64,000 bases of DNA from Haemophilus seminalis (GTDB taxonomy: Bacteria > Pseudomonadota > Gammaproteobacteria > Enterobacterales > Pasteurellaceae), in contig NZ_VCED01000008.1 of assembly GCF_006384255.1 (NCBI RefSeq), positions 36,164-100,163 of the forward strand, written 5' to 3'. The position numbers were made by a program, and so were the translations under genes. Under the pieces are notes generated by a model. The model was not told the DNA's origin. It saw only the letters and a program-made list of their open reading frames with translations, and searched no databases. Shown one piece after another: positions 1-9,071 of the stretch (position 1 is the stretch's first letter; the number at the start of each line of letters is the position of its first letter).

Positions 1-941
1 TAGACGATGGTGCGGCAGTAAAAGTGGGTGAACCATTAGCACGTATTCCGCAAGAATCTGTGGGTACTAAAGATATTACCGGTGGTCTACCGCGCGTTGC
101 AGATTTATTTGAAGCACGTAAACCAAAAGAACCCGCTATCTTGGCTGAAATTTCTGGTATCGTGTCTTTCGGTAAAGAAACCAAAGGTAAACGCCGTTTA
201 TTAATTACTCCTGTGGAAGGCGAAACTTACGAAGAAATGATTCCAAAATGGCGTCAGCTCAACGTATTTGAAGGCGAAATGGTACAACGTGGTGACGTAA
301 TTTCTGATGGTGCTGAAACACCACATGACATTTTACGTTTACGTGGCGTGCGTGCTGTAACTGAATATATTGTGAACGAAGTACAAGATGTTTACCGCTT
401 ACAAGGGGTAAAAATCAACGATAAACATATCGAAGTTATCGTTCGTCAAATGTTACGTAAAGCGGTAATTACTAAAGCTTACGACTCAGAATTCCTTGAG
501 GGGGAACAAGTCGAAGTCGCTCGCGTAAAAATCATCAACCGTCAACGTGAAGCAGAAGGTAAACCACCAGTTGAGTTTGAACGCGAATTATTGGGTATCA
601 CCAAAGCGTCTCTTGCGACTGAATCCTTCATCTCTGCCGCATCGTTCCAAGAAACTACTCGTGTTCTTACCGAAGCAGCAGTGGCAGGTAAACGTGATGA
701 ATTACGTGGCTTGAAAGAGAACGTAATCGTTGGTCGATTAATCCCTGCAGGTACAGGTTTTGCGTATCATCAAAGCCGAGTTAAAAATCGTCAAAAAGCG
801 GCTGATTTAGCAACATTAGCTGCGGAAGATGTGGCTTCTGCTTTCGCAAGTGATGCGGATATCGCTGATGAATTTGAAATGATCGCAGATGATGCTACAC
901 AAAATCTTGCTGCATTATTAAATTCAGAAATGGAAGATTAA
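1..941 (+). CDS. rpoC: DNA-directed RNA polymerase subunit beta', C-terminal part
   Basis: The reading frame is open from the first bases of the window (codons begin at base 3) and ends with TAA at 939-941, so the 5' part of the gene lies outside. About 312 C-terminal codons are present out of roughly 1400 in the family. The segment has the conserved stretch [20 protein letters not shown] of the beta' carboxy-terminal region and the [19 protein letters not shown] stretch near the end. Beta' forms the catalytic core of RNA polymerase with beta and alpha; rpoA (alpha) is also in this window. A GTG at base 24 is internal, not a start. A strong intrinsic terminator follows immediately. Confidence 0.97.
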   Translation, partial: DDGAAVKVGEPLARIPQESVGTKDITGGLPRVADLFEARKPKEPAILAEISGIVSFGKETKGKRRLLITPVEGETYEEMIPKWRQLNVFEGEMVQRGDVISDGAETPHDILRLRGVRAVTEYIVNEVQDVYRLQGVKINDKHIEVIVRQMLRKAVITKAYDSEFLEGEQVEVARVKIINRQREAEGKPPVEFERELLGITKASLATESFISAASFQETTRVLTEAAVAGKRDELRGLKENVIVGRLIPAGTGFAYHQSRVKNRQKAADLATLAAEDVASAFASDADIADEFEMIADDATQNLAALLNSEMED

Positions 942-954
942 TTTCCCAAAGATG

Positions 955-980
955 AAAAAAGCCCCGAAAGGGGCTTTTTT
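955..980 (+). terminator. Intrinsic terminator of the rpoC operon
   Basis: GCCCC (961-965), tetraloop GAAA and GGGGC (970-974) form a perfect stem flanked by A6 on the left and T6 on the right. It lies 14 bases after the rpoC stop codon. Confidence 0.93.
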
Positions 981-1063
981 ATTATAGCTACTCAAAGTTT
1001 GATTATAAAAGTCATATGCTATTTGTATGACGGGAAATAGTTTAAGTGAATGATAAATAGAAA

Positions 1064-1120
1064 AATCCTCGCTATATAATGAATAAATCTGATAAGCAAA
1101 ATTCAATATATAGGAGGATT
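1064..1120. repeat. Long imperfect inverted repeat between rpoC and dcuB
   Basis: Bases 1064-1084 and 1101-1120 are reverse complements except for one indel and one mismatch, with a 16-base spacer. It sits between the convergent rpoC and dcuB genes. No T-run follows on either strand, so it is not a standard terminator; it could stabilise 3' ends or be a small palindromic repeat element. Confidence 0.5.
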
Positions 1121-1136
1121 GTTATTGAATCACATC

Positions 1137-2459
1137 TTAAAGAAGAATGTGAGAAAGACCTAAACCGATTAATAAGCAGAAAAGCATGCTTAATAAACCA
1201 GGAATCATAAAGCTATGGTTTAAAATATATTTACCAATTTTGGTTGTACCCGTAGTATCGAAATCAATGGATGCAATGATTGGACCGTAATTAGGAATAA
1301 AGAAGTAACCATTTACTGCCACAAATACACCGATTAATACTGGTGCAGGGATACCTAATGTGATACCAAGTGGGAACAATGTTGCGACTGTTGCGCCTTG
1401 ACTGTTTACTAATACTGAAAGTACAAATAGCGCGAAAGCAAATGCCCATGGTGCAGTTTCAACTAAGCCTTTCACCATTTCTTTTACTTCGGTCATGTGC
1501 GCTTGCATCAATGTATCGCCTAACCATGCAATACCGAAGATTGCAATTACTGCACGCATACCTGCGTGGAATACAGAACCTTTAGTGATTTCAGTGCCAT
1601 CTGGTTTACAAGTTAAGATAATTAACGCACCAATCGCTAACATAATGATTTCGATAGTGTGTGCCATCCCCATTGGTTTACCATCAAATACTGGACGTAA
1701 AGATGGAACAGCACCCATGATTACAACAAGTAATGAACCAAATAAGAATAAAGAAACAGAAATTTTAGCGGTTTTGCTCACTTCTACTTCTTTGACTGAA
1801 GTGGTAGAAGCAAAAGTATCTGCATATTTTGGATCATTTAAACGACGTTGATATTCCGGATCATCTTTTAATTCTTTACCCATTTTGTTTACAAATAAAC
1901 AAGCAATAAAAATACCTAAGATGGTTGAAGGAATAGTTACCATTAATACGTCGCCAAGATGGATGCCTTGAGGTTCAAGGTAAGCCACGACCGCTACAAC
2001 AGCTGCCGCAATAGGGCTTGCTACGATAGCAAATTGTGATGCGATTACCGCCATTGACATTGGGCGTTCTGGACGGATACCGTTTTGACGGCTCACTTCA
2101 GCGATAACTGGTAATACAGAATATGCTACGTGGCCAGTACCCGCTAAGAAAGTGAATAACCAAGTTACTGCTGGTGCGATAAACGTAATGTGTTTAGGAT
2201 TACGACGTAAGATTTTAGTTGCGATTTTGATCATGTAGTCTAAACCGCCAGCTGCTTGCATTGCCGCCGCCGCTGCCACTACAGCCATAATCATAAACAT
2301 AACATCAATAGGTAAACCTGCTGGTTTTAGACCAAAGCCAAAAGAAAGAATAGCAAGGCCTAAACCACCAAATACACCTAAACCGATACCACCTACACGT
2401 GCACCCACAAAGATACACAATAATACGATGGCAAATTGTAGTAAGAACATTGCAGACAT
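1137..2459 (-). CDS. dcuB: Anaerobic C4-dicarboxylate transporter DcuB
   Basis: A 440-residue inner-membrane protein made almost wholly of hydrophobic segments, with the N-terminal layout of the Dcu family ([20 protein letters not shown] near residue 20) and the length expected for DcuA/DcuB. DcuB exchanges fumarate, malate or aspartate for succinate during fumarate respiration. ATG at 2457-2459 is preceded by a good AGGGGG ribosome site. It lies downstream of ansB on the same strand: asparaginase makes aspartate, which Dcu carriers import or exchange, so the pairing makes metabolic sense. DcuA versus DcuB cannot be settled with certainty by eye. I saw no convincing FNR site upstream. Confidence 0.9.
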   Translation of the reverse strand: MSAMFLLQFAIVLLCIFVGARVGGIGLGVFGGLGLAILSFGFGLKPAGLPIDVMFMIMAVVAAAAAMQAAGGLDYMIKIATKILRRNPKHITFIAPAVTWLFTFLAGTGHVAYSVLPVIAEVSRQNGIRPERPMSMAVIASQFAIVASPIAAAVVAVVAYLEPQGIHLGDVLMVTIPSTILGIFIACLFVNKMGKELKDDPEYQRRLNDPKYADTFASTTSVKEVEVSKTAKISVSLFLFGSLLVVIMGAVPSLRPVFDGKPMGMAHTIEIIMLAIGALIILTCKPDGTEITKGSVFHAGMRAVIAIFGIAWLGDTLMQAHMTEVKEMVKGLVETAPWAFAFALFVLSVLVNSQGATVATLFPLGITLGIPAPVLIGVFVAVNGYFFIPNYGPIIASIDFDTTGTTKIGKYILNHSFMIPGLLSMLFCLLIGLGLSHILL

Positions 2460-2569
2460 ACTGCCCCCTAAGTTAATTAAAAAACATCTTTGTTTTATTT
2501 GTTAAAACAGCGCTTAATATAGCAACAAATAGGTATCGATTCCATAACATGGATCAATAAATTGTGGTC

Positions 2570-2599
2570 AAAAGTGCGGTTATTTATAACCACACTTTT
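2570..2599 (-). terminator. Uptake-signal hairpin after ansB
   Basis: Arms 2570-2583 and 2586-2599 pair over 14 bases with one mismatch. The left arm holds AAGTGCGGT and the right arm a one-base variant of its complement. It lies just 3' of ansB read on the minus strand, and the stem ends in TTTT. Confidence 0.6.
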
Positions 2600-2616
2600 G
2601 TTTCTTACAATTGATC

Positions 2617-3666
2617 TTAGAAGTCTTCGAAATATTGTTGAATTACTTTTGGATCTTTAGTTTGAGTTAAAGCTAATTGCAAGAGTACGCGGGCTTTTTG
2701 TGGATTTAAAGTACCTGATGCTACAAAGCCATATTTACTATCATCAACTTCAGCGTCACGAGTTGTATAGCCAGTTGGTACACGAGAAGAACGAACTACA
2801 ACGACGCCATCTTTCGCGGCTTTTTCTAAGCGATCTAAGTGTGCAGCATTAACATTTCCATTGCCAACTCCTGCAGATACAATCCCTTGATAGCCAGCAT
2901 TGAGTAATGCGTTTAGTGGTTCAACAGGTGCATTTGAATAAGCATAAATAATTCCCACTTTTGGTAGGCTATCTAATTTTTCTATGTTAAACGGAGTGTT
3001 GATGGTATGTTTGCTTTCTGGGGAACGTTCATAGTCCACTTTGCTGTTATGAATATAGCCTAGAGAACCATAATTTGGTGAATGGAAAGTTTGCACTGCG
3101 GTCGTACTGGTTTTTGTGACATCGCGAGCACCTAGTACTTCATTATTCATTGCGACTAAAACGCCACGACCACTCGATTTTTTGTCTGCTGCGACAACGA
3201 CAGCATTGTAAAGATTTAATGGACCATCAGCACTTTTTTCTGTTGCAGGACGCATTGCCCCTACGAGAACAACCGGTTTTTCACATTTTACGGTTAAATC
3301 TAAGAAATAAGCCGTCTCTTCCATGGTATCTGTACCATGGGTAATGACAAATCCATCAGTACTTTTACATTGAGCATTGATGGCTTTTGCAAGTTTTAGC
3401 CAGACTTCGTCATTCATGTCTTGTGAACCTATTTTTACAATTTGCTCACCTTTAATGTTGGCAATATTTTTCATTTCTGGTACAGCTTCAATTAAAGTAT
3501 CAATACTTAATTGTCCAGCTTTATACGCAGAATTTACCGAACTTTGCCCGCTTCCTGCAATAGTACCACCCGTTGCCAAGATTGTAATATTTGGTAAGTC
3601 AGCTGCATTTGCTATTGAAATACCTAGACCAAATAAAGTACATAAGGCTAATTTAGTTAATTTCAT
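2617..3666 (-). CDS. ansB: Type II (periplasmic) L-asparaginase
   Basis: A 349-residue protein that hydrolyses L-asparagine to aspartate and ammonia in the periplasm. A signal peptide covers about residues 1-22 (charged start, hydrophobic core, ANA-A cleavage). The first catalytic threonine lies in ATGGTIAG (Thr35, equal to mature Thr12 of the E. coli enzyme) and the second in HGTDTMEET, both hallmarks of asparaginases. ATG at 3664-3666 has an AGGAG site. A CRP-like site lies about 80-95 bases upstream; CRP control of ansB is known in enteric bacteria. It is followed by dcuB on the same strand, with a hairpin between them. Confidence 0.96.
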   Translation of the reverse strand: MKLTKLALCTLFGLGISIANAADLPNITILATGGTIAGSGQSSVNSAYKAGQLSIDTLIEAVPEMKNIANIKGEQIVKIGSQDMNDEVWLKLAKAINAQCKSTDGFVITHGTDTMEETAYFLDLTVKCEKPVVLVGAMRPATEKSADGPLNLYNAVVVAADKKSSGRGVLVAMNNEVLGARDVTKTSTTAVQTFHSPNYGSLGYIHNSKVDYERSPESKHTINTPFNIEKLDSLPKVGIIYAYSNAPVEPLNALLNAGYQGIVSAGVGNGNVNAAHLDRLEKAAKDGVVVVRSSRVPTGYTTRDAEVDDSKYGFVASGTLNPQKARVLLQLALTQTKDPKVIQQYFEDF

Positions 3667-3745
3667 AGATTTCTCCTAATGAATAAAAATTACTTTCTAA
3701 TCATCTAACTAAATTGAGCTATTCTGAATAATGAAAATGTAAATT

Positions 3746-3761
3746 TATGATCCCGATCACA
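3746..3761. promoter_or_regulatory. CRP-like binding site between ansB and the rhodanese gene
   Basis: TATGA-N6-TCACA matches the CRP consensus TGTGA-N6-TCACA at 9 of 10 positions. It lies between divergent ansB and the 3887 gene; ansB is the more likely target by function. Confidence 0.6.
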
Positions 3762-3886
3762 TAATTTTTTGTTGATTGTATAACCTTTATACAAGTACGG
3801 AATTTAAGCATAATTTTTTTGAAAGATAACCCAAGTGCGGTTATACTTGAGCCCTATTTTGACGTATTTAATCAATAGAGAAAATA

Positions 3887-4333
3887 ATGCAAGAATTTAT
3901 CCCAATGGCAACAGAGTTTGCTCAAAAACATACTCTTTTAGCGGTTTCTTGGTTTGCGATTTTCGTGATGGTGGTTTATACCTTCTATAAAGGCGCAACG
4001 AGTAAATTTAAAGTCATCGCTCACAATGAGGTGATTCGTTTAATAAATGCGGATGAAGCTATTGTGGTTGATTTACGCAGTATTGAAGAATTTCAACGTG
4101 GTCATATCATTGATAGCATTAATTTACTTCCAAGCGAAATTAAAAATCAAAACATCGGTAAAATTGAACAACACAAAGAAAAAGCAATCGTGTTGGTAGA
4201 TATTAACGGTGTTTCCGCACCAGCTTCAGCTACACTTTTAGCGAAACAAGGTTTTAACCGTGTGTTTGTGTTAAAAGAAGGCATTTCTGCATGGGCTGCG
4301 GCAAATTTACCTTTAGTTAAAAAACATAAATAA
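3887..4333 (+). CDS. Membrane-anchored rhodanese-like protein (YibN family)
   Basis: 148 residues with one N-terminal membrane helix (about 16-34) and a cytoplasmic rhodanese fold (about 40-145), including [15 protein letters not shown]. In active rhodaneses a cysteine sits in the loop after the central strand (IVLVD here). This protein reads NGVSAPASA at that place and contains no cysteine at all, so thiosulfate sulfurtransferase activity by the usual persulfide route is not possible. It lies 13 bases upstream of secB, an arrangement shared with other gammaproteobacteria. A structural or export-related role is an inference. Confidence 0.85.
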   Translation: MQEFIPMATEFAQKHTLLAVSWFAIFVMVVYTFYKGATSKFKVIAHNEVIRLINADEAIVVDLRSIEEFQRGHIIDSINLLPSEIKNQNIGKIEQHKEKAIVLVDINGVSAPASATLLAKQGFNRVFVLKEGISAWAAANLPLVKKHK

Positions 4334-4346
4334 TAAGGAATAGAAA

Positions 4347-4856
4347 ATGTCAGAACAAAAACAAGACGTTGCTGCAACAGAAGAACAACAACCCGTTCTT
4401 CAAATTCAACGTATTTATGTGAAAGATGTGTCTTTTGAAGCACCAAATCTTCCACATATTTTCCAGCAAGAATGGAAACCAAAACTTGGTTTTGATTTAA
4501 GCACCGAAACGACTCAAGTTGGTGATGATTTATATGAAGTGGTATTAAACATTTCTGTTGAAACTACACTTGAAGATAGTGGTGATGTCGCATTTATTTG
4601 TGAAGTAAAACAAGCTGGCGTGTTCACTATTAGCGGTTTAGAAGATGTTCAAATGGCGCATTGTTTAACTTCTCAATGCCCGAATATGCTTTTCCCTTAT
4701 GCGCGTGAATTAGTGTCTAACTTAGTAAATCGTGGTACGTTCCCTGCGTTGAATTTATCTCCAGTAAACTTTGATGCATTGTTTGTTGAATATATGAATC
4801 GCCAACAAGCAGAAAATGCAGAAGAAAAATCTGAAGAAGGTCAAACTAAACACTAA
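4347..4856 (+). CDS. secB: Protein-export chaperone SecB
   Basis: 169 residues, typical for SecB. The protein binds unfolded precursors in the cytoplasm as a tetramer and hands them to SecA. Family stretches include [19 protein letters not shown] near the N terminus and [20 protein letters not shown] in the second half, followed by the acidic, glutamine-rich tail. ATG at 4347 has an AAGGAA ribosome site. It is cotranscribed with the rhodanese-like gene just upstream and ends at a terminator. SecY of the same pathway is encoded at 52866. Confidence 0.97.
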   Translation: MSEQKQDVAATEEQQPVLQIQRIYVKDVSFEAPNLPHIFQQEWKPKLGFDLSTETTQVGDDLYEVVLNISVETTLEDSGDVAFICEVKQAGVFTISGLEDVQMAHCLTSQCPNMLFPYARELVSNLVNRGTFPALNLSPVNFDALFVEYMNRQQAENAEEKSEEGQTKH

Positions 4857-4870
4857 TAAAGTGGTAAAAC

Positions 4871-4906
4871 AAAAGGCAAGCTAGGAATCCTAACTTGCCT
4901 TTTTTG
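4871..4906 (+). terminator. Intrinsic terminator after secB
   Basis: AAAAGGCAAG (4871-4880) pairs with CTTGCCTTTT (4894-4903), followed by more T. An uptake signal (4913-4921) follows directly. Confidence 0.8.
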
Positions 4907-4924
4907 TTGTTAAAGTGCGGTTAA

Positions 4925-5632
4925 TTAATAGCTTGAATTGATTAACACTTCTTCACCGTAGCCACCTAAAGTCGGCATTGGTTGATAAGTTGAGTTTGCT
5001 GCACGCATTAAACGAATACCACGAATACCCGCTTCTTTAGCTGCTAATACATCATCATCGCTGTCGCCATAGTGAATGCTAACTTTATGTGCAATAATGC
5101 CCGGAGTTTTGTTGTATTTAGTTGTGCGTTCACGTCCGCCCATAAATTCAACAGGGTGCATATTTTTAATATCAAACGCTTTTTGTAATATAGGTGTTAC
5201 GCCATCCACATTCCCTGCTGTACGACCTGTAATAAAATAAATTTGGTCTCCGCGTTCTTGGTGCATTTTGATCAAATCAGCAGCGATTTGTTTTGGAATG
5301 GAATATTTATCACAACCTGCGTTAACTTCATTCCAGAAATCTTGGTTTTTCAAATAGTCTTGTTTACCTGGAGAATATTTTTGTTGACCATAATAGAAAC
5401 AAGAGCTGGTGAAAAGTACGGTATCATCAATATCAAAGCTGACATTAATTGGGCCTTTACCTTCTAATTCTTTTTTAATTTGCTCTACTGAAATCCAGTG
5501 AATTGGTTGCTCTTGCAACATTTCACGCGCATTTGTACCAGATTGTGTATAAGGTTCAGTTTTGCCAGCCATGGCGGGAATCGCTGCGGCAGTTAACAAT
5601 GCCACTAAAGATAATTTCATTAAATTTTTCAT
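4925..5632 (-). CDS. aphA: Class B acid phosphatase AphA
   Basis: 235 residues. A periplasmic, magnesium-dependent, non-specific phosphomonoesterase of the HAD (DDDD) superfamily that releases phosphate from nucleotides and other esters. The signal peptide spans about residues 1-22 (AMA-G). The nucleophile motif FDIDDTVLF is at 66-74 (Asp67 and Asp69), and the second acidic motif GDSDDD is near residue 190. In Haemophilus this enzyme can help supply nucleosides from NMN and nucleotides, which fits the nucleoside genes at 24383-28644. A CRP-like site lies 93 bases upstream. Confidence 0.95.
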   Translation of the reverse strand: MKNLMKLSLVALLTAAAIPAMAGKTEPYTQSGTNAREMLQEQPIHWISVEQIKKELEGKGPINVSFDIDDTVLFTSSCFYYGQQKYSPGKQDYLKNQDFWNEVNAGCDKYSIPKQIAADLIKMHQERGDQIYFITGRTAGNVDGVTPILQKAFDIKNMHPVEFMGGRERTTKYNKTPGIIAHKVSIHYGDSDDDVLAAKEAGIRGIRLMRAANSTYQPMPTLGGYGEEVLINSSY

Positions 5633-5724
5633 AGAGAATCCTTCTAGGTTGGGTTTAAAATCCGCGTCATAATACGCTTTTTATTGCATCAATCAATTAG
5701 AAGCAATCGTTTTCGATGTTAAAA

Positions 5725-5740
5725 TATGATCATGATCACA
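5725..5740. promoter_or_regulatory. CRP-like binding site upstream of aphA
   Basis: TATGA-TCATGA-TCACA, again 9 of 10 consensus positions and with the same TATGA half as the site at 3746. It lies between divergent aphA and hslV; aphA is under CRP control in E. coli, so it is the preferred target. Confidence 0.6.
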
Positions 5741-5848
5741 TTTTTTAATTTCTTTTGATGAATAAATATACAATATATATTTTAACTTGAATTCTGATAA
5801 TTCATCACCATATAACGAAAAACTTTTCTTTAATCAAAGGATAGAACA

Positions 5849-6370
5849 ATGACAACGATTGTATGTGTTCGTAAAAATGGCAAAGTGGCAATTGGTGGAG
5901 ATGGACAGGCAACACTTGGTAACTGTGTGGAAAAAGGAAGTGTACGTAAAGTGCGCCGTTTATATAAAGATAAAGTAGTGACAGGTTTCGCTGGTTCTAC
6001 TGCTGATGCTTTTATTTTACGAGACTTATTTGAGAAAAAATTAGAATTGCATCAAGGACATTTAGTTAAATCTGCGGTGGAGTTGGCAAAAGAATGGCGT
6101 ACAGAGCGCTCATTGCGCAAACTAGAGGCCATGATGATTGTAGCAAATGACAGCGATTTTTTACTCGTATCAGGTTCTGGTGATGTAATTGAACCCGAGT
6201 TTGATGTGTTGGCTATCGGTTCTGGTGGCAACTACGCAAAATCTGCTGCACTTGCCTTACTTAGAACTAAAAATGATTTAACCGCAAAAGAAATCGTCGC
6301 GGAAGCGCTAAAAATAGCGGGTGATATCGATATTTACAGTAACCATAACCACGTTATTGAAGAAGTATAA
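5849..6370 (+). CDS. hslV: ATP-dependent protease subunit HslV
   Basis: 173 residues. Proteolytic subunit of the HslUV (ClpYQ) protease, a two-ring dodecamer related to the proteasome beta subunit. The start [12 protein letters not shown] places the catalytic N-terminal threonine at residue 2, exposed after methionine removal. The GDGQATLGN stretch is also family-typical. Ribosome site AAAGGA lies before ATG 5849. hslU follows after a 107-base gap that holds a hairpin. Confidence 0.97.
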   Translation: MTTIVCVRKNGKVAIGGDGQATLGNCVEKGSVRKVRRLYKDKVVTGFAGSTADAFILRDLFEKKLELHQGHLVKSAVELAKEWRTERSLRKLEAMMIVANDSDFLLVSGSGDVIEPEFDVLAIGSGGNYAKSAALALLRTKNDLTAKEIVAEALKIAGDIDIYSNHNHVIEEV

Positions 6371-6397
6371 ACTTACTCATGTAGGTGTGAAAAGCGA

Positions 6398-6419
6398 ATT
6401 TCATATACAAATATGAAAT
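6398..6419. repeat. Perfect hairpin in the hslV-hslU gap
   Basis: ATTTCATAT (6398-6406), loop ACAA, ATATGAAAT (6411-6419). No T-run follows, so transcription should pass; it may affect hslU translation or mRNA stability. Confidence 0.5.
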
Positions 6420-6477
6420 GGTGATCCATGTTAATAAAAGCATTTCTCCTACATTTTCATTATATAAAGGATAATTT

Positions 6478-7806
6478 ATGTCAATGACCCCTCGTGAAAT
6501 CGTTTCTGAATTAGATGCACATATTATTGGACAAAATGAGGCTAAACGTGCAGTGGCGATAGCATTGCGTAACCGCTGGCGCCGCATGCAGTTAACTGAA
6601 GAACTTCGTCAAGAAGTAACGCCGAAAAATATTTTAATGATTGGTCCAACAGGCGTAGGTAAAACAGAAATTGCACGTCGCCTAGCAAAACTTGCTAATG
6701 CACCATTTATCAAAGTAGAAGCGACCAAATTTACTGAAGTGGGGTATGTAGGTAAAGAAGTAGATTCTATTATCCGAGATCTTACGGATGTTTCCCTGAA
6801 GTTGGTTCGCCAACAAGCGGTAGAAAAAAATCGTATACGTGCACAAGATGCTGCAGAAAATCGTATTTTAGATGTGTTACTTCCTCCAGCAAAAGATCAG
6901 TGGGGTAATGTGCAGGATTCTGATAATACTAGTACGCGTCAAATCTTCCGTAAAAAACTACGTGAAGGGCAGTTAGATGATAAAGAAATTGAAATTGATG
7001 TATCTGCTGGAGTATCAATGGGGATAGAAATTATGGCACCTCCAGGTATGGAAGAGATGACAAGTCAATTGCAGTCGCTTTTTCAAAATTTAGGTACCGA
7101 GAAGACTAAAAAACGCAAAATGAAGATTAAAGAGGCGTTGAAAGTTTTAATTGATGATGAAGCGGCAAAGCTCATTAATCCAGAAGAGCTTAAGCAACAA
7201 GCCATTGATGCGGTAGAACAAAACGGTATCGTCTTTATTGATGAAATTGATAAGATTTGTAAAAAAGGTGAGCACTCAGGTGGTGATGTTTCACGTGAGG
7301 GCGTACAACGCGATTTATTACCGATTATCGAAGGTTCAAGCGTGAATACTAAACATGGTATGGTAAAAACGGATCATATTTTATTTATTTGTTCTGGTGC
7401 ATTTCAAATAGCACGTCCATCTGATTTATTGCCAGAATTACAAGGTCGTTTGCCAATCCGAGTGGAATTGAAATCCCTGACGAAAGAAGATTTTGAGCGT
7501 ATTTTAACTGAGCCAAATGCATCACTTACATTGCAATATCGTGAGTTAATAAAAACAGAAGGTGTGGAAGTTGAGTTTACTCAAGATGGAATTAGTAAAA
7601 TTGCAGAATCAGCGTTTAGAGTGAATGAAAAAACGGAGAATATTGGTGCTCGTCGTTTACATACTGTATTAGAGCGTTTAACGGACGGAATTTCTTTTGA
7701 CGCAAGTGAACGCGCGGGGGAGAAAATTGTGATAGATGAAAAATATGTTTCTGAAGCATTAAATGACGTTGTTGAAAATGAAGATTTGAGTCGCTTTATT
7801 CTTTAA
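6478..7806 (+). CDS. hslU: HslU ATPase (unfoldase subunit of HslUV)
   Basis: 442 residues, AAA+ ATPase that unfolds substrates and feeds them to HslV. Walker A GPTGVGKT lies at 56-63 and Walker B FIDEID near residue 255. The variable I domain lies between them. The C-terminal LSRFIL tail is the family element that inserts between HslV subunits to activate it. ATG 6478 is preceded by AAAGGA at good spacing; an ATG two codons on (6484) is the other possibility. The gene ends at an uptake-signal terminator shared with potD. Confidence 0.97.
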   Translation: MSMTPREIVSELDAHIIGQNEAKRAVAIALRNRWRRMQLTEELRQEVTPKNILMIGPTGVGKTEIARRLAKLANAPFIKVEATKFTEVGYVGKEVDSIIRDLTDVSLKLVRQQAVEKNRIRAQDAAENRILDVLLPPAKDQWGNVQDSDNTSTRQIFRKKLREGQLDDKEIEIDVSAGVSMGIEIMAPPGMEEMTSQLQSLFQNLGTEKTKKRKMKIKEALKVLIDDEAAKLINPEELKQQAIDAVEQNGIVFIDEIDKICKKGEHSGGDVSREGVQRDLLPIIEGSSVNTKHGMVKTDHILFICSGAFQIARPSDLLPELQGRLPIRVELKSLTKEDFERILTEPNASLTLQYRELIKTEGVEVEFTQDGISKIAESAFRVNEKTENIGARRLHTVLERLTDGISFDASERAGEKIVIDEKYVSEALNDVVENEDLSRFIL

Positions 7807-7828
7807 GTATTTTCTTTTCTGATACAAG

Positions 7829-7858
7829 AAGTGCGGTGAATTTTCACCGCACTTTTTT
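7829..7858. terminator. Uptake-signal palindrome terminator between hslU and potD
   Basis: AAGTGCGGTGAA (7829-7840), loop TT, TTCACCGCACTT (7843-7854), then T-rich. It is a perfect 12-bp stem built of two inverted uptake signals between convergent genes, so it can act in both directions. Confidence 0.9.
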
Positions 7859-7877
7859 GCTTTTTTAAATTAAGAAA

Positions 7878-8930
7878 TTAATTGGTTTTTAATTTGCTCC
7901 AATATTTTTCATAAATATCGACAGCTTCACCAACATCACCTTGCATAATCCCTTTTTCTACTTCTGATGCTGGTGGAAATAGTTTAGGATCGTTGGCAAC
8001 TTCTGGGCTGAGTAATGCTTTGACTCCTTCATTTGGCATAGAAAAGCCCATGCGTTCTACCACAACTTTGGCATTTTCTGGACGAAGTAAGAAGTCAATG
8101 AACTTATGTGCGCCTTCAACATTTTTTGCTGTAGTTGGAATCGCATAGTTATCCATCCAGAAAATTGCGCCTTCTTTGGGATACACAAATTGAAGAGATG
8201 GATTTTCTTTATGTGCTAAATAAGCAGAACCATTCCAAATCATACCAATTGCAGCTTCACCTTGTACGTAAGGGACTTCTGGCGAGTCAGAGTTAAAGGT
8301 TGCTACATTTGGTAAAAGTTTTTCTAAACGCTCATAAGCTGTTTTGATGTCTTCTTCATTGGTGGTATTTGGTGATTTACCATCAAGTAATAATGCTACG
8401 TGGAACACTTCACGTGCATCACTGGTCATAAGAACTTTGCCTTTAAATTCAGTTTTCCATAAATCCGCCCAGCTGGTGATGGTTTTAGGATCAATCTCAT
8501 CAGCATTAACTTCAATACCAGTAAGTCCGTAAACATAAGGTAATGAATATTTATTTTCTGGGTCGAATTCTTTATTTAATAAATGTTTAGGGATTTGATG
8601 AATATTGGTCAATTTACTTTGATCAATCGGTTGAAGCATCTTTTCCTTAATCATTTTATTTACGTAGTAACTTGATGGAAACACCAAATCATAGCCAGAG
8701 CCAGTATTCTGAGTAAGTTTGAGTTTCGCGTACATTTCTTCGTTGCTTTCAAAGGTAGAATAAATCACCTCGATGCCAGTTTCTTTAGAGAACTGTGCGA
8801 CTAAATCAGAAGGTACATAGTCTGTCCAGTTATAGACGTAAAGTTTGTTATTGGCAAAAGCGGAAACCGCGAAAAGTGCGGTGGTGGAAAGGAAAAGATT
8901 TTTGAGTGAGTGAGCAAAGAATTTTTTCAA
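7878..8930 (-). CDS. potD: Spermidine/putrescine-binding periplasmic protein PotD
   Basis: 350 residues, type 1 extracellular solute-binding protein of a polyamine ABC transporter. A signal peptide spans about residues 1-26 (SAFA-N). The mature start [16 protein letters not shown] is typical of PotD/PotF. The start is a TTG at 8928-8930, chosen because GGAGGT lies 7 bases upstream, no in-frame ATG is better placed, and the signal peptide begins exactly there. No potABC genes are in the window, so it is an orphan receptor here. It is divergent from an FAD amine oxidase that resembles polyamine-degrading enzymes. Confidence 0.9.
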   Translation of the reverse strand: MKKFFAHSLKNLFLSTTALFAVSAFANNKLYVYNWTDYVPSDLVAQFSKETGIEVIYSTFESNEEMYAKLKLTQNTGSGYDLVFPSSYYVNKMIKEKMLQPIDQSKLTNIHQIPKHLLNKEFDPENKYSLPYVYGLTGIEVNADEIDPKTITSWADLWKTEFKGKVLMTSDAREVFHVALLLDGKSPNTTNEEDIKTAYERLEKLLPNVATFNSDSPEVPYVQGEAAIGMIWNGSAYLAHKENPSLQFVYPKEGAIFWMDNYAIPTTAKNVEGAHKFIDFLLRPENAKVVVERMGFSMPNEGVKALLSPEVANDPKLFPPASEVEKGIMQGDVGEAVDIYEKYWSKLKTN

Positions 8931-9071
8931 TTTATTGACCTCCGAGGGTTATCGTTCATCATAAAACGCACAAATTTTGCGCGCGCGCAGTATAGCATTT
9001 TTTTCGTAAAAGGTTTGACATATTTCCCTTTCGGGGTAAGATTTTGCCAGTTTTTTCCTAAGAGATTTTTT

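Noticed and set aside
924..1106. 60-residue minus-strand ORF between rpoC and dcuB
   Set aside because: It runs through the rpoC terminator and the inverted repeat and has low-complexity composition.
2521..2565. FNR box upstream of dcuB
   Set aside because: Only one half-site (ATCAA) is visible; the other half fits poorly at the required spacing.
8910..9071. N-terminal extension of the FAD oxidoreductase to 8910
   Set aside because: The extra residues overlap the potD start and its promoter region, and the family N terminus begins at ATG 9072.
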